Notes: generated from the sequence alone by a model not told the origin. A stretch of 50,180 bases of DNA from Anaerolineales bacterium (GCA_021462845.1 JAJTXU010000006.1:1-50180); one strand, 5' to 3'. Numbered from the stretch's first letter, positions 23,717 through 32,127 are shown. Numbers and translations: made by a program.

Positions 23717-24493
23717 TTAGGCTGAAACTACTTCCTCATGCTTTTCGCGCACCCACTCGTAGCCTTGTTCTTCGAGGTGAAGCGCAAGGTCGGGTCCGCC
23801 CGATTCGACGATGCGCCCATCCAGCATGATGTGGACGAAGTGCGGTTTGATGTAGTTCAGCAAGCGTTGATAGTGTGTGATGACGAGCACGCCGAGTTCG
23901 GACCCGCTCAGGGCGTTAACTCCCTCCGCCACGATGCGGAGCGCGTCAATGTCAAGACCCGAATCGGTTTCATCCAAAATGGCGATCTCGGGCTTCAAGG
24001 TTGCCATCTGCAAAATTTCGGCGCGTTTCTTTTCGCCGCCCGAGAAGCCGTCGTTGAGGTAGCGACCCGCGAAGTTCTGATCCATTTTCAACATGGACAT
24101 TTTTTCTTTGAGCAGTTTGCGGAACTCGGGAATCGGCATACCCTTGTCTTCGGGATTCTCGGCGCGTCGGCGGGCGTTGATGGCTGTCCGCAAAAAGTTA
24201 GCGACGGTCACGCCGGGGATGGCGACCGGGTACTGAAACGCGAGAAAGATGCCGAGGCGCGAACGCTCATCGGGTTCGAGTTCCAACACGTTTTGTCCTT
24301 TGAAAATGATTTCGCCTTGCGTGACGGTGTAATTCGGATGCCCCATCAATGTGTAAGCCAGTGTGGACTTCCCCGTTCCGTTCGGTCCCATGATTGCGTG
24401 GATCTCGCCCTGATTGACGTTGAGCGAAAGCCCTTTGAGAATTTCCTTGTCTTCGATGCTAACGTGCAGGTTCTTGATCTCGAGTTGCGACAT
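23717..24493 (-). CDS. sufC: Fe-S assembly ATPase SufC
   Basis: ABC-type ATPase of the SufBC2D complex. The 258-residue protein has Walker [10 protein letters not shown] (36-44), the ABC signature [11 protein letters not shown], Walker [17 protein letters not shown] and the switch H in VITHYQRLL. The SufC-specific [13 protein letters not shown] stretch is present. It is the first gene of the operon, with a leader of about 95 nt from the promoter at 24595-24623. I chose the ATG at 24493; the 23 upstream codons of the longer frame come from the palindrome at 24520-24572. Confidence 0.95.
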   Translation of the reverse strand: MSQLEIKNLHVSIEDKEILKGLSLNVNQGEIHAIMGPNGTGKSTLAYTLMGHPNYTVTQGEIIFKGQNVLELEPDERSRLGIFLAFQYPVAIPGVTVANFLRTAINARRRAENPEDKGMPIPEFRKLLKEKMSMLKMDQNFAGRYLNDGFSGGEKKRAEILQMATLKPEIAILDETDSGLDIDALRIVAEGVNALSGSELGVLVITHYQRLLNYIKPHFVHIMLDGRIVESGGPDLALHLEEQGYEWVREKHEEVVSA

Positions 24494-24519
24494 GCGTGAT
24501 TTGCTCCTGATGAAATGAA

Positions 24520-24572
24520 CGTCCCGCAGGTTGAATGTTACCTTTTTGTTCTTGCAGTACACCTGCGGGACG
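24520..24572. repeat. Palindrome in the suf operon leader
   Basis: CGTCCCGCAGGT (24520-24531) and ACCTGCGGGACG (24561-24572) are perfect complements around a 29-nt loop, giving a stable hairpin in the sufC leader. A weaker relative with CAGGTTT/AAACCTGCGGGGCG lies near 7405-7453. Confidence 0.75.
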
Positions 24573-24594
24573 ATATAGATTCTGGGTCGGCGGC

Positions 24595-24623
24595 ATTATA
24601 GCAGGGCTAAGACGAAAAGTCAA
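24595..24623 (-). promoter_or_regulatory. Promoter of the suf operon
   Basis: On the minus strand TTGACT (24623-24618), exactly 17 nt, then TATAAT (24600-24595). This is the best match to the sigma-70 consensus in the window. The start would be near 24588. The -35 box overlaps the left arm of the inverted repeat at 24619-24652. Confidence 0.8.
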
Positions 24624-24652
24624 TATTTATGATATTTTTCTAGTATATTGAC
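24619..24652. promoter_or_regulatory. Candidate SufR operator
   Basis: A perfect 8-bp inverted repeat, GTCAATAT (24619-24626) and ATATTGAC (24645-24652), is spaced by 18 nt. Each arm overlaps the -35 box of one of the two divergent promoters, so a dimer bound here would block both. That the arms contain TTGAC explains part of the symmetry but not the extra ATA. It differs from the operator described in cyanobacteria. Confidence 0.5.
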
Positions 24653-24676
24653 AATACACAAGCAGGCGGGTATACT
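24648..24676 (+). promoter_or_regulatory. Promoter of sufR, leaderless
   Basis: TTGACA (24648-24653), 17-nt spacer and TATACT (24671-24676). The ATG at 24684 is 7 nt after the -10 box and no ribosome site is seen, so the transcript probably begins at the start codon. Confidence 0.75.
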
Positions 24677-24683
24677 GCCCGCT

Positions 24684-25304
24684 ATGAAAAGCACGAAAGA
24701 CCGGATCCTGGACGCCTTGCACCGCAAACCAAAAATTGCCATCAACGAACTGGCAGAAGCGGTGGGAATCAACGCCATCTCTGTCCGGCATCACCTGACG
24801 AACCTCACCGCAGAAGGACTGATCAAAGCCGACGAGGAACGTCATGGCGTGGGGCGCCCACGCCTTGTGTATTCGCTCACCTTAGACGGGATGGAGCGCT
24901 TCCCCACCAAGTACCTGAGGCTGACCTCGAAACTTCTCGCGCAAATAAAAGAATCCATGCCCGCGCCGGAAGTGACAAAGTTATTCAGCCAGGTGGCGGA
25001 AGATATGTCTAAAGAATATTCGGAGCAGATGCAGGGACTCAGCATGGAAGAACGGCTGGACTTTGTAAAAGACATGCTTGCGCGAGAAGGCTTTACCGTA
25101 GAATGGGAAAAGAAGGGCAAAGATTATCAGATCCACGAAATTTCATGCCCGTATTATCAGATCGGCATTTCACATCCCGAAGTCTGCGCGATAGACCAAA
25201 CGCTGATCTCTAAAATGCTTGCGTTGCCCGCCAAGAAGGTACAATGTATTTTGGATGGCGGCGCGCATTGCACGTATGTGGTAAATGTAGGAAGTAAAAA
25301 CTAA
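24684..25304 (+). CDS. sufR: SufR-type Fe-S-sensing transcriptional regulator
   Basis: A 206-residue DeoR/ArsR-like winged-helix repressor. The HTH is in the first 65 residues (INELAEAVGINAISVRHHLTNLTAEGLI) with the wing GVGRPRLVY. Four cysteines near the C-terminus (C155, C168, C188, C196; CPYYQI, EVCAID, KVQCIL, AHCTYV) match the cluster-binding region of SufR. It is transcribed divergently from sufC with a shared control region, as in cyanobacteria and mycobacteria, where SufR represses suf when its cluster is intact. Here the same logic is inferred. Confidence 0.88.
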   Translation: MKSTKDRILDALHRKPKIAINELAEAVGINAISVRHHLTNLTAEGLIKADEERHGVGRPRLVYSLTLDGMERFPTKYLRLTSKLLAQIKESMPAPEVTKLFSQVAEDMSKEYSEQMQGLSMEERLDFVKDMLAREGFTVEWEKKGKDYQIHEISCPYYQIGISHPEVCAIDQTLISKMLALPAKKVQCILDGGAHCTYVVNVGSKN

Positions 25305-25308
25305 GTTT

Positions 25309-25341
25309 AGACCTGACAGGTCTTAAAGACCTGTCAGGTCT
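25309..25341. repeat. GACCTG palindrome (family B) between sufR and sufT
   Basis: AGACCTGACAGGTCTT (25309-25324) and AAGACCTGTCAGGTCT (25326-25341) are perfect complements, and each arm is itself nearly self-complementary. Same family as 4734-4769 and 31014-31048. Confidence 0.8.
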
Positions 25342-25354
25342 CTTTGGAGACCAA

Positions 25355-25702
25355 ATGACCGAAGAAACCATCAACGAAATCCAATGGACGATCCACCAGA
25401 CGCACCCCGAACTGGTTCAGCCGGCGCGCGCGAGCCTGTCGGAAGTCATTGACCCGGAGATCGGGATGCACATCATCCAATTGGGGCTAGTCCGCGACAT
25501 TTCGGTGGAAAACGGCGTGGGCCACGTGAAAATGATCCTCACCACCCCGTTCTGCCCATACGGACCCGCCATGATCGAAATGACCAAAGCCAAAGCCATG
25601 GAAGGTCTCAACATGCCCGTCACCATCGAAATGGGCATGGATATGTGGGACTTCTCGATGATGGAAGACCCCTCCGCGTTGGATTGGGGAATGTACGCAT
25701 GA
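25355..25702 (+). CDS. sufT: SufT-like DUF59 (MIP18) Fe-S maturation protein
   Basis: A 115-residue single DUF59 domain, the kind implicated in loading Fe-S clusters onto apo-proteins. Visible are EVIDPEIGMHIIQLGLVRDI at residues 29-48 and the TTPFCPYGPAM motif whose cysteine is conserved in the family. The C-terminus has an unusual Met- and Trp-rich end (MGMDMWDFSMMEDPSALDW). It follows sufR on the same strand behind a palindrome, rounding off the suf locus. Confidence 0.85.
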   Translation: MTEETINEIQWTIHQTHPELVQPARASLSEVIDPEIGMHIIQLGLVRDISVENGVGHVKMILTTPFCPYGPAMIEMTKAKAMEGLNMPVTIEMGMDMWDFSMMEDPSALDWGMYA

Positions 25703-25742
25703 ACAGTAAACCCGCAGACAAGTAGACATGTAAACACAAAGC

Positions 25743-25774
25743 CCTCGCGAGGCGATCCTCGCGAGGACTTATTT
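25743..25774 (+). terminator. Terminator of sufT
   Basis: CCTCGCGAGG (25743-25752) and CCTCGCGAGG (25757-25766) are complementary (each is self-complementary) around CGAT, and ATTTTT follows at 25771. Positioned between the convergent sufT and cyclophilin genes. Confidence 0.7.
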
Positions 25775-25790
25775 TTCCTGCGGCGTTTGC

Positions 25791-26462
25791 TCATTCCTCT
25801 GTAATCGTAACAGACTCGATCACATCGGCGGGAGTACCAGAGCCGGGCTCCGTGCGGGTGATGGCGTTCACCACATCCATGCCCTCGATCACCTGCCCGA
25901 AAATCGTATGCAAGCCGTTCAGCCACTCGGCGGGACCAAACGTAATGAAGAATTGGCTTCCGTTCGTGTTCGGACCTGAATTCGCCATGGCGAGCAGTCC
26001 CGCTCTATCGAAAACGAGATCGTTGCGGATTTCATCCTTGAAAGAATAGCCCGGGTCGCCCGTGCCATCGCCCACTGGGTCGCCACCCTGCGCCATAAAG
26101 CCGTCAATGACGCGATGGAACGTCAAGCCGTTATAAAAGCCTTCACGGGCGAGAAACACAAAATTATTCACGGTGACGGGCGTTTTATCGGCAAAGAGTT
26201 CAGCCACAAACTCGCCGCCATTTTGCATCTTGAACGCGGCAAAATATTTCGCCGACGGGTCAATGGTCATTTCGGGAGGCGCTGCATATTGTGTAATCGT
26301 GACCCGCTCCGCCGGTTGGGTCGGGCGATTCCGAATAAAGACAAATACCAGCCCAATCACCACCAGAACAACAACGGCAAGTCCGACTCGTTGAACGGTC
26401 TGTTCCGATTTTTGTGACTGCAATGTTCTTTCGCGCTCATCGATCTTCTTCTTATTTGCCAT
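25791..26462 (-). CDS. Membrane-anchored cyclophilin-type peptidyl-prolyl isomerase
   Basis: Catalyses cis-trans isomerisation at proline during protein folding. The 223-residue protein has a charged N-terminus ([13 protein letters not shown]), one transmembrane helix (about 29-46: [18 protein letters not shown]) and an outward cyclophilin domain. Family motifs are [21 protein letters not shown] with catalytic Arg, [24 protein letters not shown] and the [11 protein letters not shown] end. The helix has a positively charged N-side and so should anchor it with the domain outside. I chose the ATG at 26462, with an AGGAG site upstream. Confidence 0.88.
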   Translation of the reverse strand: MANKKKIDERERTLQSQKSEQTVQRVGLAVVVLVVIGLVFVFIRNRPTQPAERVTITQYAAPPEMTIDPSAKYFAAFKMQNGGEFVAELFADKTPVTVNNFVFLAREGFYNGLTFHRVIDGFMAQGGDPVGDGTGDPGYSFKDEIRNDLVFDRAGLLAMANSGPNTNGSQFFITFGPAEWLNGLHTIFGQVIEGMDVVNAITRTEPGSGTPADVIESVTITEE

Positions 26463-26525
26463 CTCTGCTTTTCTCCTAATTCCTGTCTGGATATTTCCGA
26501 CGATTCTAGCATACTCATAACCGAA

Positions 26526-26531
26526 TATAAT
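26526..26531 (+). promoter_or_regulatory. -10 box of the YwiC-like gene, leaderless arrangement
   Basis: Consensus TATAAT ends 7 nt before the ATG at 26539. The earlier ATG at 26530 overlaps the -10 box and is unlikely to be used. No good -35 box is seen. Confidence 0.5.
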
Positions 26532-26538
26532 GGGAACC

Positions 26539-27357
26539 ATGCAACCTTACGCCTTCAAAAAACATATCGCAATTCCGCAAGATCACGGCTCATGGGTTTT
26601 CATCCTCAGCCCGCTACTGATCGGCATCTTTGCCGGGAAAACCTTCAACTACGGTTCCTTCAACCTCTTCATTGCGGCAATGGCGGCATTCATGCTTCGC
26701 CAACCGATGACCGTACTGGTCAAAATTCTCGCGGCTCGTCGCCCCAGCAATGAACTTCCCATTGCGAGATTTTGGCTCGCCCTCTACTCGGGCATCGCGC
26801 TGTTGTCCGTCATCGCCCTCGTCCTTGAAGGCTTCTACTTCATCCTGTATCTCGCGGTTCCGGGCGCGCTCGTTTTTGGCTGGCATTTATGGCTGGTGCG
26901 CAATCGCGATGAAAGAAAACAAGTCGGCGTCGAGATCATCGCCACAGGCGTGCTGTCGCTCACCGCGCCTGCCGCGTATTGGATCGGCGTCGGAAGATAC
27001 GACCCCACAGGCTGGTGGCTATGGATCCTCGTGTGGTTTCAATCCGCGGCAAGCATTATCCATGCCTACATGCGACTCGACCAACGCGTCTTGAAAGCGA
27101 TGCCCACGCGCCGCGAATCGTGGAAGATGGGATTCCGCGCCGCGTTATACACATCCTTCAACCTCGTTTCCACCCTGACGTTGAGCCTGCTCGGCTTTCT
27201 CCCCAGCCTCCTCTTCCTCCCCTACCTCCTGCAATGGAGCGAAACCATCTGGGGAATCATTTCCCCCGCCGTGGGATGGAAACCAACCCGCATCGGAGTC
27301 CGTCAATTGATCGTCTCCACCTTATGGACTGTGTTGTTTATACTTGCGTGGAGGTGA
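26539..27357 (+). CDS. YwiC-like integral membrane protein
   Basis: A 272-residue polytopic protein with about seven to eight hydrophobic segments. The N-terminal [19 protein letters not shown] region matches the HGxW signature of YwiC-like proteins, and the GFHAALYTSF-like segment ([12 protein letters not shown]) also fits. Function in the family is unknown. I place the start at 26539, 7 nt after a TATAAT box. Confidence 0.7.
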   Translation: MQPYAFKKHIAIPQDHGSWVFILSPLLIGIFAGKTFNYGSFNLFIAAMAAFMLRQPMTVLVKILAARRPSNELPIARFWLALYSGIALLSVIALVLEGFYFILYLAVPGALVFGWHLWLVRNRDERKQVGVEIIATGVLSLTAPAAYWIGVGRYDPTGWWLWILVWFQSAASIIHAYMRLDQRVLKAMPTRRESWKMGFRAALYTSFNLVSTLTLSLLGFLPSLLFLPYLLQWSETIWGIISPAVGWKPTRIGVRQLIVSTLWTVLFILAWR

Positions 27358-27433
27358 CAACCCCCGCGCTTTCACAATCGGGTTGCCTGCCTTCAATCAC
27401 CATTTGCCGAACACATCAGACTGCGTGAACTTA

Positions 27434-27673
27434 ATGACTGAATCAAACCTGGAACTGCTCACTGAAATTCAAGGGCGCTGGCAAGCGGATATCATCAAGG
27501 GATACCTTGCCCTGCACGGAATCGACTCGCACCTCGTGCAAGAGGCGATCGGTCAACTCATCCCCACGAATTTGGATGTCTTTGGGCGCGTGGGAATTTT
27601 TGTGGCAATAGAAGACCTTGAACCTGCTTTAAAGTTGATGGAAACCTATTTTAATAACACGGAGGCGGAATGA
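27434..27673 (+). CDS. DUF2007-type putative signal-transducing protein
   Basis: A 79-residue alpha/beta protein like DUF2007 (PII-like fold): ELLTEIQGRWQADIIKGYLALHGIDSHLVQE, then FGRVGIFVAIEDLEPALKLM. The exact role is unknown. The start at 27434 fits the domain; upstream codons look non-coding. Its stop overlaps the acyl-CoA dehydrogenase start as ATGA (27670-27673), so translation is coupled. Confidence 0.75.
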   Translation: MTESNLELLTEIQGRWQADIIKGYLALHGIDSHLVQEAIGQLIPTNLDVFGRVGIFVAIEDLEPALKLMETYFNNTEAE

Positions 27674-28821
27674 ATTTCGATTTAACCGAGGAACAGTTGC
27701 TCTGGCGCAAGACCGTCCATGAGTTTGTGGCGAAGGAAGTGCAACCCAAAGCCCATGAAGTGGATGTGACCAGCGAATTCAACTGGGACGCGACGCGCAA
27801 AATGGGTCCGCTGGGGTTGCTCTCGCTCAACATCCCCGAAGCCTATGGTGGAGCAGGCGTCGATTCAGTCAGCGCGGCAATCGCACTGGAGGAACTCGGC
27901 TGGGGGTGTGGATCAACCGCACTGGCGATTGCGGCGCATAACGGACTGGGGACAACCCCAATCGTGCTATTCGGAAGTGAATCCCTGAAATCAAAATGGC
28001 TTCCGCTCATATCCAGTGGGAAGAATAAACTCGCCGCCTTGTCGCTCACCGAACCCGGCGCAGGCTCCGACTTGCAGGGAGGCGTGGTCACAAAAGCCGT
28101 CAAAGATGGGAGCGAGTGGGTCATCAACGGCGCGAAGATGTGGTGCACGAACGCATCCATCGCGGAGTTTATCGTTACGCTCGTGCGCACGGATGCGAAA
28201 GGCGGCTCGCGCTCGTTGAGTCAAATTTTAGTGCCGACAAATTCGCCGGGGCTGAAGATCGGTCCCGCCGAAAAGAAGATGGGACTGCACGGCTCCCCCA
28301 CTCATGCGGTGACGTACGAAGACGCGCGCGTGCCGCTCGAAAATTTAGTTGGCGAGGAAGGGAAAGGTCTGCAACAAACGCTCGCGATCCTCGATGGCGG
28401 GCGCGTGGGCATCGCGGCAATTTCAATTGGGCTGGCGCAAGCCGCATTCGAGTATGCGGTGAGTTATGCGCGGGAGCGTAAAGCGTTCGGCAAAGCCATC
28501 GCCGAGCAACAAGCCATCCAATGGATGCTGGCAGATGCGGCGACCGAGATCGAACTGGCGCGAACAATGTTATATAAAACCGCATGGCTCAAAGAACAGG
28601 GACGCAAGTACAACAAGGAAGCCGCCATGGCAAAGATGTTCGCCACCGAAATGGCGGAACGCGTGTGCCGCAACGCGATTCAAATTCACGGCGGCTATGG
28701 CTATTCGAGCGAATACCCTGTTGAAAGAATTTATCGCGATGCGCGTTTGATGACCATCGGCGAGGGAACGAGCGAAATTCAACGGCTGGTCATTGCAAGG
28801 CACGTATTGGCGAGTGAATAA
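27670..28821 (+). CDS. Acyl-CoA dehydrogenase
   Basis: FAD enzyme that introduces the trans-2,3 double bond into acyl-CoA. The 383-residue protein has the three family blocks: N-terminal helical EEQLLWRKTVHEFV, the FAD-binding ALSLTEPGAGSDLQG and WCTNAS middle, and the C-terminal QIHGGYGYSSEYPVERIYRD segment. The catalytic Glu lies in MTIGEGTSEIQR. Chain-length preference is not readable. The last 43 nt overlap the end of the convergent gene at 28779-29402. Confidence 0.93.
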   Translation: MNFDLTEEQLLWRKTVHEFVAKEVQPKAHEVDVTSEFNWDATRKMGPLGLLSLNIPEAYGGAGVDSVSAAIALEELGWGCGSTALAIAAHNGLGTTPIVLFGSESLKSKWLPLISSGKNKLAALSLTEPGAGSDLQGGVVTKAVKDGSEWVINGAKMWCTNASIAEFIVTLVRTDAKGGSRSLSQILVPTNSPGLKIGPAEKKMGLHGSPTHAVTYEDARVPLENLVGEEGKGLQQTLAILDGGRVGIAAISIGLAQAAFEYAVSYARERKAFGKAIAEQQAIQWMLADAATEIELARTMLYKTAWLKEQGRKYNKEAAMAKMFATEMAERVCRNAIQIHGGYGYSSEYPVERIYRDARLMTIGEGTSEIQRLVIARHVLASE

Positions 28822-29402
28822 TTTTTGTCGTACCAGTCGCCGCAACTTGCTGGAGCGATCACTACATCCCGACAGCAATCACCTTGGATCTGCGCGCTTC
28901 CTGCCGTGCAGTTGGATTGGGCGCATTGGGAGCCGACGACGGTTGATCCTCGCGTTGTTCCTGGCGGACAATTTGCATAACTCAAATCACATTGGTCTCC
29001 GCCCCCATCTGGCGGATTAACACAAATGCCTCTGCTTTGGCTACAGCGACCAGTAGCGCAATCGTCATTGCTGGAGCATGGTTCGCCAACTCCACCCCCA
29101 TCCCCACCTCCCCCGCCTCCACATGCAGTCGTTGACCATCCACAACCTGTGCAACGGATTCCTGTCTGTGTGCATGATGTAGCCGATTCAGGACGAGTAC
29201 CAACACAGGTTGCATAATCAAGTCCTCCGCAACCATAATCAGTCTGATTGTTAGTGCAGTACCAGTTGGTTAATAATGGAGGATTTGGGCAAGTGACATC
29301 ACCGGTTGTAACAGTTCCTACACAACACCCCACTTGAGCATTTACATCTTTCGCAAGAACCAATCCCGCCAAGATAACAAGAAGCAGTAATAATTTTTTC
29401 AT
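28779..29402 (-). CDS. Secreted cysteine-rich protein
   Basis: A 207-residue protein with a clear signal peptide (KKLLLLLVILAGLVLAKDVNA, cut near residue 23) and 22 cysteines, several in pairs. A CSSNDDCATGRCSQSRGIC block resembles the disulfide-rich repeats of secreted eukaryote-like proteins, and a Gly-rich linker (GGGGGGDGGGVG) splits it in two. No family is assigned. It should fold outside the cell with many disulfides. The gene is more A+T-rich than its flanks, and its 3' end overlaps the acyl-CoA dehydrogenase gene. It starts 3 nt after the gene at 29406-29945. Confidence 0.75.
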   Translation of the reverse strand: MKKLLLLLVILAGLVLAKDVNAQVGCCVGTVTTGDVTCPNPPLLTNWYCTNNQTDYGCGGLDYATCVGTRPESATSCTQTGIRCTGCGWSTTACGGGGGGDGGGVGEPCSSNDDCATGRCSQSRGICVNPPDGGGDQCDLSYANCPPGTTRGSTVVGSQCAQSNCTAGSAQIQGDCCRDVVIAPASCGDWYDKNYSLANTCLAMTSR

Positions 29403-29405
29403 AAT

Positions 29406-29945
29406 TTAGAAACTTATTTGCCAAAGGTCAATCTTGCCTTTATATTTATCAAACATTTCCCTATCTTTTTCAATGAGTAATTCATCGGTTGTATTTGGGT
29501 TCAGCATTTTATTAAGCGCGCGAATTACTTGGTGGCTTATCCACCAGTTTTTATCCTGCGCTCCGGTTAATCGCTTCGGGTCGACATGGATAGTAAAAAC
29601 CAGCTTTTCATTTACAACTTCGCTATCAACTGAAGCAAACACATTGCCATCATTATCCCCCTGTTGTAGAAACGGTTGTTCACGGTCAGAGTAATTTACT
29701 TCTATGCCAGTAATTTGGTTTATGTCAATTGCTTCCCTGCCCGAAAGAAGCACGATTTTATCTGTTTTGTACCAGCCCGTGTCAGTTAGTAGTAGCTCAA
29801 GGTTTGATCTATTTTGAATTTCAACTTTTGCGTTTTTAATCGGAGGAGAACTATTTTCTTTTTCTCTCTGAAAATAAACATAACCGCCAAGACCAAGTAG
29901 AAAAGCGATAAGAATGCCGAGAATTATGCCTATATATTTTCCCAC
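29406..29945 (-). CDS. Membrane-anchored protein of unknown function
   Basis: A 179-residue protein with one N-terminal transmembrane helix (about 4-24: YIGIILGILIAFLLGLGGYVYF) and a hydrophilic outer part. The middle has ELLLTDTGWYKTDKIVLLSG and HVDPKRLTGAQDKNWWISHQ. No family recognised. It begins with GTG at 29945, and no clear ribosome site is seen. The gene lies between the lipoprotein gene (19 nt upstream) and the Cys-rich secreted-protein gene, all in one direction. Low G+C. Confidence 0.7.
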   Translation of the reverse strand: MGKYIGIILGILIAFLLGLGGYVYFQREKENSSPPIKNAKVEIQNRSNLELLLTDTGWYKTDKIVLLSGREAIDINQITGIEVNYSDREQPFLQQGDNDGNVFASVDSEVVNEKLVFTIHVDPKRLTGAQDKNWWISHQVIRALNKMLNPNTTDELLIEKDREMFDKYKGKIDLWQISF

Positions 29946-29964
29946 AATTCATAGTAGCACAAAA

Positions 29965-30996
29965 TTATCTTGTTTGTGAATATTTAATGAGTGGATCATC
30001 TGGTTTAAGTCCATATGGATCGAAAATTATAGATTGCGTAACCGGATCATCATAGCCTCCACTAAATAACGCCTGTGAAGCTCGGCCGAACATGCCAGAA
30101 ACCGCATTTTTTATACGTCTGGATAAGACAAAATCTGAATGTTCTGAAAAGTTAGCAAGATCCTCAGGTCCAACATGATAATAATTAATTATTAATGTTC
30201 CATCACTATTTGTCTCAAAACTATATCCCGTCAAAATTCTTTGCCCTTCTGAGGCGCCGGAGGTAACAACCATATTTTCATCCAATTCCTGAACAGTTCT
30301 GAAAACAATCGGCGTTTCACCAGAGACAAAAATATTTTGGGCGGGGACTTTGAATTTGGCTTTACTACCATCAATATTTATATAATCTCGCGAAGTTGGG
30401 AGCAGGGTAACATTTCTTCCCTCTTCCAAATATTTCTGCGTCACGGGGTTTGCAAGCGCGCTTTCAAGCGTGTTGCCAAGTTGCACATGATTAGCTCCAG
30501 CGATCACTCGGGCGCGGGCGTAACGGAAATAATCGGCAAGTGTTTTTTGCGCTTCTGCCCTGTTTAGTTCTGGGTTCCAAATAATGTGGCTTGCCGAAGT
30601 TTCGTTTATAAGCAAATTGTTTTCGATCTTGAGGGCGGGGTTTAGTTTGCCCTGTTCAAAGTTCCAAACATAGGCGACTTCTCCGCTTTTATCGTAGTAG
30701 GCAAGGTAGTTGGTTAGCCCCTGCTCGGTCAAAAACATGCGATTGAAACCTTCTGCGGTCATATCCTTGGTTTGGTCAAAGAGGGCTTTCTGCTCGTCGG
30801 TCAGGGATTGGTAGTAGGCGGTTTCGGGGTTTGCCGTCGGTTCGGGGGTGGGAACGAGAGTTTCTGTAGGGATAGGAGAAGGCGTGAGAGTTGAGGTGAC
30901 TGGGAACGCAGTTTGTGTCGGCGCGACGGCTGGCGATGCGCAGGCAGACACAAAAATCATGAACGCCAAAAGAAGAATAGAAATAATTCGCGACAC
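29965..30996 (-). CDS. Predicted lipoprotein of unknown function
   Basis: A 343-residue lipoprotein: signal SRIISILLLAFMIFVSAC with a VSAC lipobox, then a Thr/Pro-rich linker (TSTLTPSPIPTETLVPTPEP) before a folded domain of about 270 residues. No family recognised for this part; it contains LFDQTKDMTAEGFNRMFLTE and HVGPEDLANFSEHSDFVLSR. I choose the GTG at 30996, with an AAGGAG site, because codons further upstream run antisense to phhA and have no signal peptide. First of three exported-protein genes in a more A+T-rich segment. Confidence 0.75.
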   Translation of the reverse strand: MSRIISILLLAFMIFVSACASPAVAPTQTAFPVTSTLTPSPIPTETLVPTPEPTANPETAYYQSLTDEQKALFDQTKDMTAEGFNRMFLTEQGLTNYLAYYDKSGEVAYVWNFEQGKLNPALKIENNLLINETSASHIIWNPELNRAEAQKTLADYFRYARARVIAGANHVQLGNTLESALANPVTQKYLEEGRNVTLLPTSRDYINIDGSKAKFKVPAQNIFVSGETPIVFRTVQELDENMVVTSGASEGQRILTGYSFETNSDGTLIINYYHVGPEDLANFSEHSDFVLSRRIKNAVSGMFGRASQALFSGGYDDPVTQSIIFDPYGLKPDDPLIKYSQTR

Positions 30997-31013
30997 AGGA
31001 GACTCCTTGCAAA

Positions 31014-31048
31014 AAGACCTCACAGGTCTCATAGACCTGTGAGGTCTT
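31014..31048 (-). terminator. Terminator after phhA (repeat family B)
   Basis: AAGACCTCACAGGTCT (31014-31029) and AGACCTGTGAGGTCTT (31033-31048) are exact complements, followed on the minus strand by TTTTT. Its stop-codon-proximal place suits an intrinsic terminator for phhA. Same family as 4734-4769. Confidence 0.7.
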
Positions 31049-31051
31049 GGC

Positions 31052-32056
31052 TTATTTCCTCGCCGCAATCGGACCCAAATACGACTCCAGCAACGCATCC
31101 ATCTGCTCCAGCGACTCGCACACGAACAGCATCGGGTTGAACGCGTAAACAGTCTTCGGGATTCTCGCGATGGTCTCAATATCGAACGGCGCGATGATGA
31201 CCTCGCCGCCGAAGATGCCTTCCTGCTCGATGCCCAAACTCTGATACAGCGACAACACCACATTCCAGCCCGCGTCGGCGGAGGACATCTGTCCCTTTTG
31301 GTGGAGCGCGTTCACCCCGTCAATGATGCGGAATAATTTATTTTTGTTCGCCATGAACTGATGATGCAACTGCTTGTATACATCGTGAGTGAAATCAATT
31401 ACGTTGTCGCGCCCGAGGCGGTAGAACTCCATGATGGTTCGCGTCAACTCCTTGCGACCCGAGATGATCCCCGCCCCAAAGACCTTGAAGCGATTCTCTT
31501 GCACGATCAAACCAAACTCCGTGCTATACCATGCCAGGCGTTTAATGACCTCGCGTTCTTCTTGATTCGCTTTCATGTAAGCGGGCGCGAATTTATCTTC
31601 GATGCGCGCGTAAAATTCCTGCGTCAAAAACGGGAGATGTCCAAAGATGTCATGGAACATGTCGGGTTCAGGAGTAAATTCCATTTGATCACGCGTGCGC
31701 AAATAATCGGTAATGAGGAACACGCGGTTGGCGAATTTTTTGTACCAATCGTCCGCCATCGTGTAACGCACCACCGTCCGCTCGATGCGCCAGCCCGAAC
31801 GCGGCGTGATGTTCGCATTCAAATGCGCCACCGTCGAGATCCCGCGCGGATCAAGTTGCAACAAACTCACGCCCTTCTTCCATTCCTCGCAGATATGTTC
31901 AAGAAGATACGGTTGATGCACACCCGCGTACAAGTCCGCCCAAATAGCGTGTTGTTCGGCAGAAAAACTGATCTCTTGATTTTCGCTCGAATATTCTTTG
32001 CTCGGGTCAATGTGTTGTTCGGCAATATCCCCTGTGTACATTTGATTGGTCGCCAT
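31052..32056 (-). CDS. phhA: Phenylalanine 4-hydroxylase-like aromatic amino acid hydroxylase
   Basis: Non-haem iron monooxygenase that hydroxylates phenylalanine with a tetrahydropterin cofactor. The 334-residue protein has the iron triad H135 and H140 (PDMFHDIFGHLPFL) and E180 (WYSTEFGLI). Length is a little above short bacterial PhhA (about 260-300), with an extra C-terminal region of about 60 residues. The next genes on the other strand and nearby make and reduce pterins (SDR, folB, folK, folE), supporting the call. Its own promoter is at 32099-32127. No pterin-4a-carbinolamine dehydratase gene is seen here. Confidence 0.87.
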   Translation of the reverse strand: MATNQMYTGDIAEQHIDPSKEYSSENQEISFSAEQHAIWADLYAGVHQPYLLEHICEEWKKGVSLLQLDPRGISTVAHLNANITPRSGWRIERTVVRYTMADDWYKKFANRVFLITDYLRTRDQMEFTPEPDMFHDIFGHLPFLTQEFYARIEDKFAPAYMKANQEEREVIKRLAWYSTEFGLIVQENRFKVFGAGIISGRKELTRTIMEFYRLGRDNVIDFTHDVYKQLHHQFMANKNKLFRIIDGVNALHQKGQMSSADAGWNVVLSLYQSLGIEQEGIFGGEVIIAPFDIETIARIPKTVYAFNPMLFVCESLEQMDALLESYLGPIAARK

Positions 32057-32098
32057 TTTTCACCTCGCTTATTGATAAAGGAGTCGGCTTACGGCGAA

Positions 32099-32127
32099 AA
32101 TATATCACCGCCAAATTCGAGCGTCAA
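32099..32127 (-). promoter_or_regulatory. Promoter of phhA
   Basis: On the minus strand TTGACG (32127-32122), 17-nt spacer, TATATT (32104-32099). The start would be near 32092, giving a leader of about 36 nt with a GAGGTGA ribosome site. Confidence 0.65.

Noticed and set aside
30997-31263. Long N-terminal extension of the lipoprotein gene
   Set aside because: The 89 codons are Arg/Cys/Ser-rich shadow of phhA; the GTG at 30996 with AAGGAG gives a proper lipoprotein signal.
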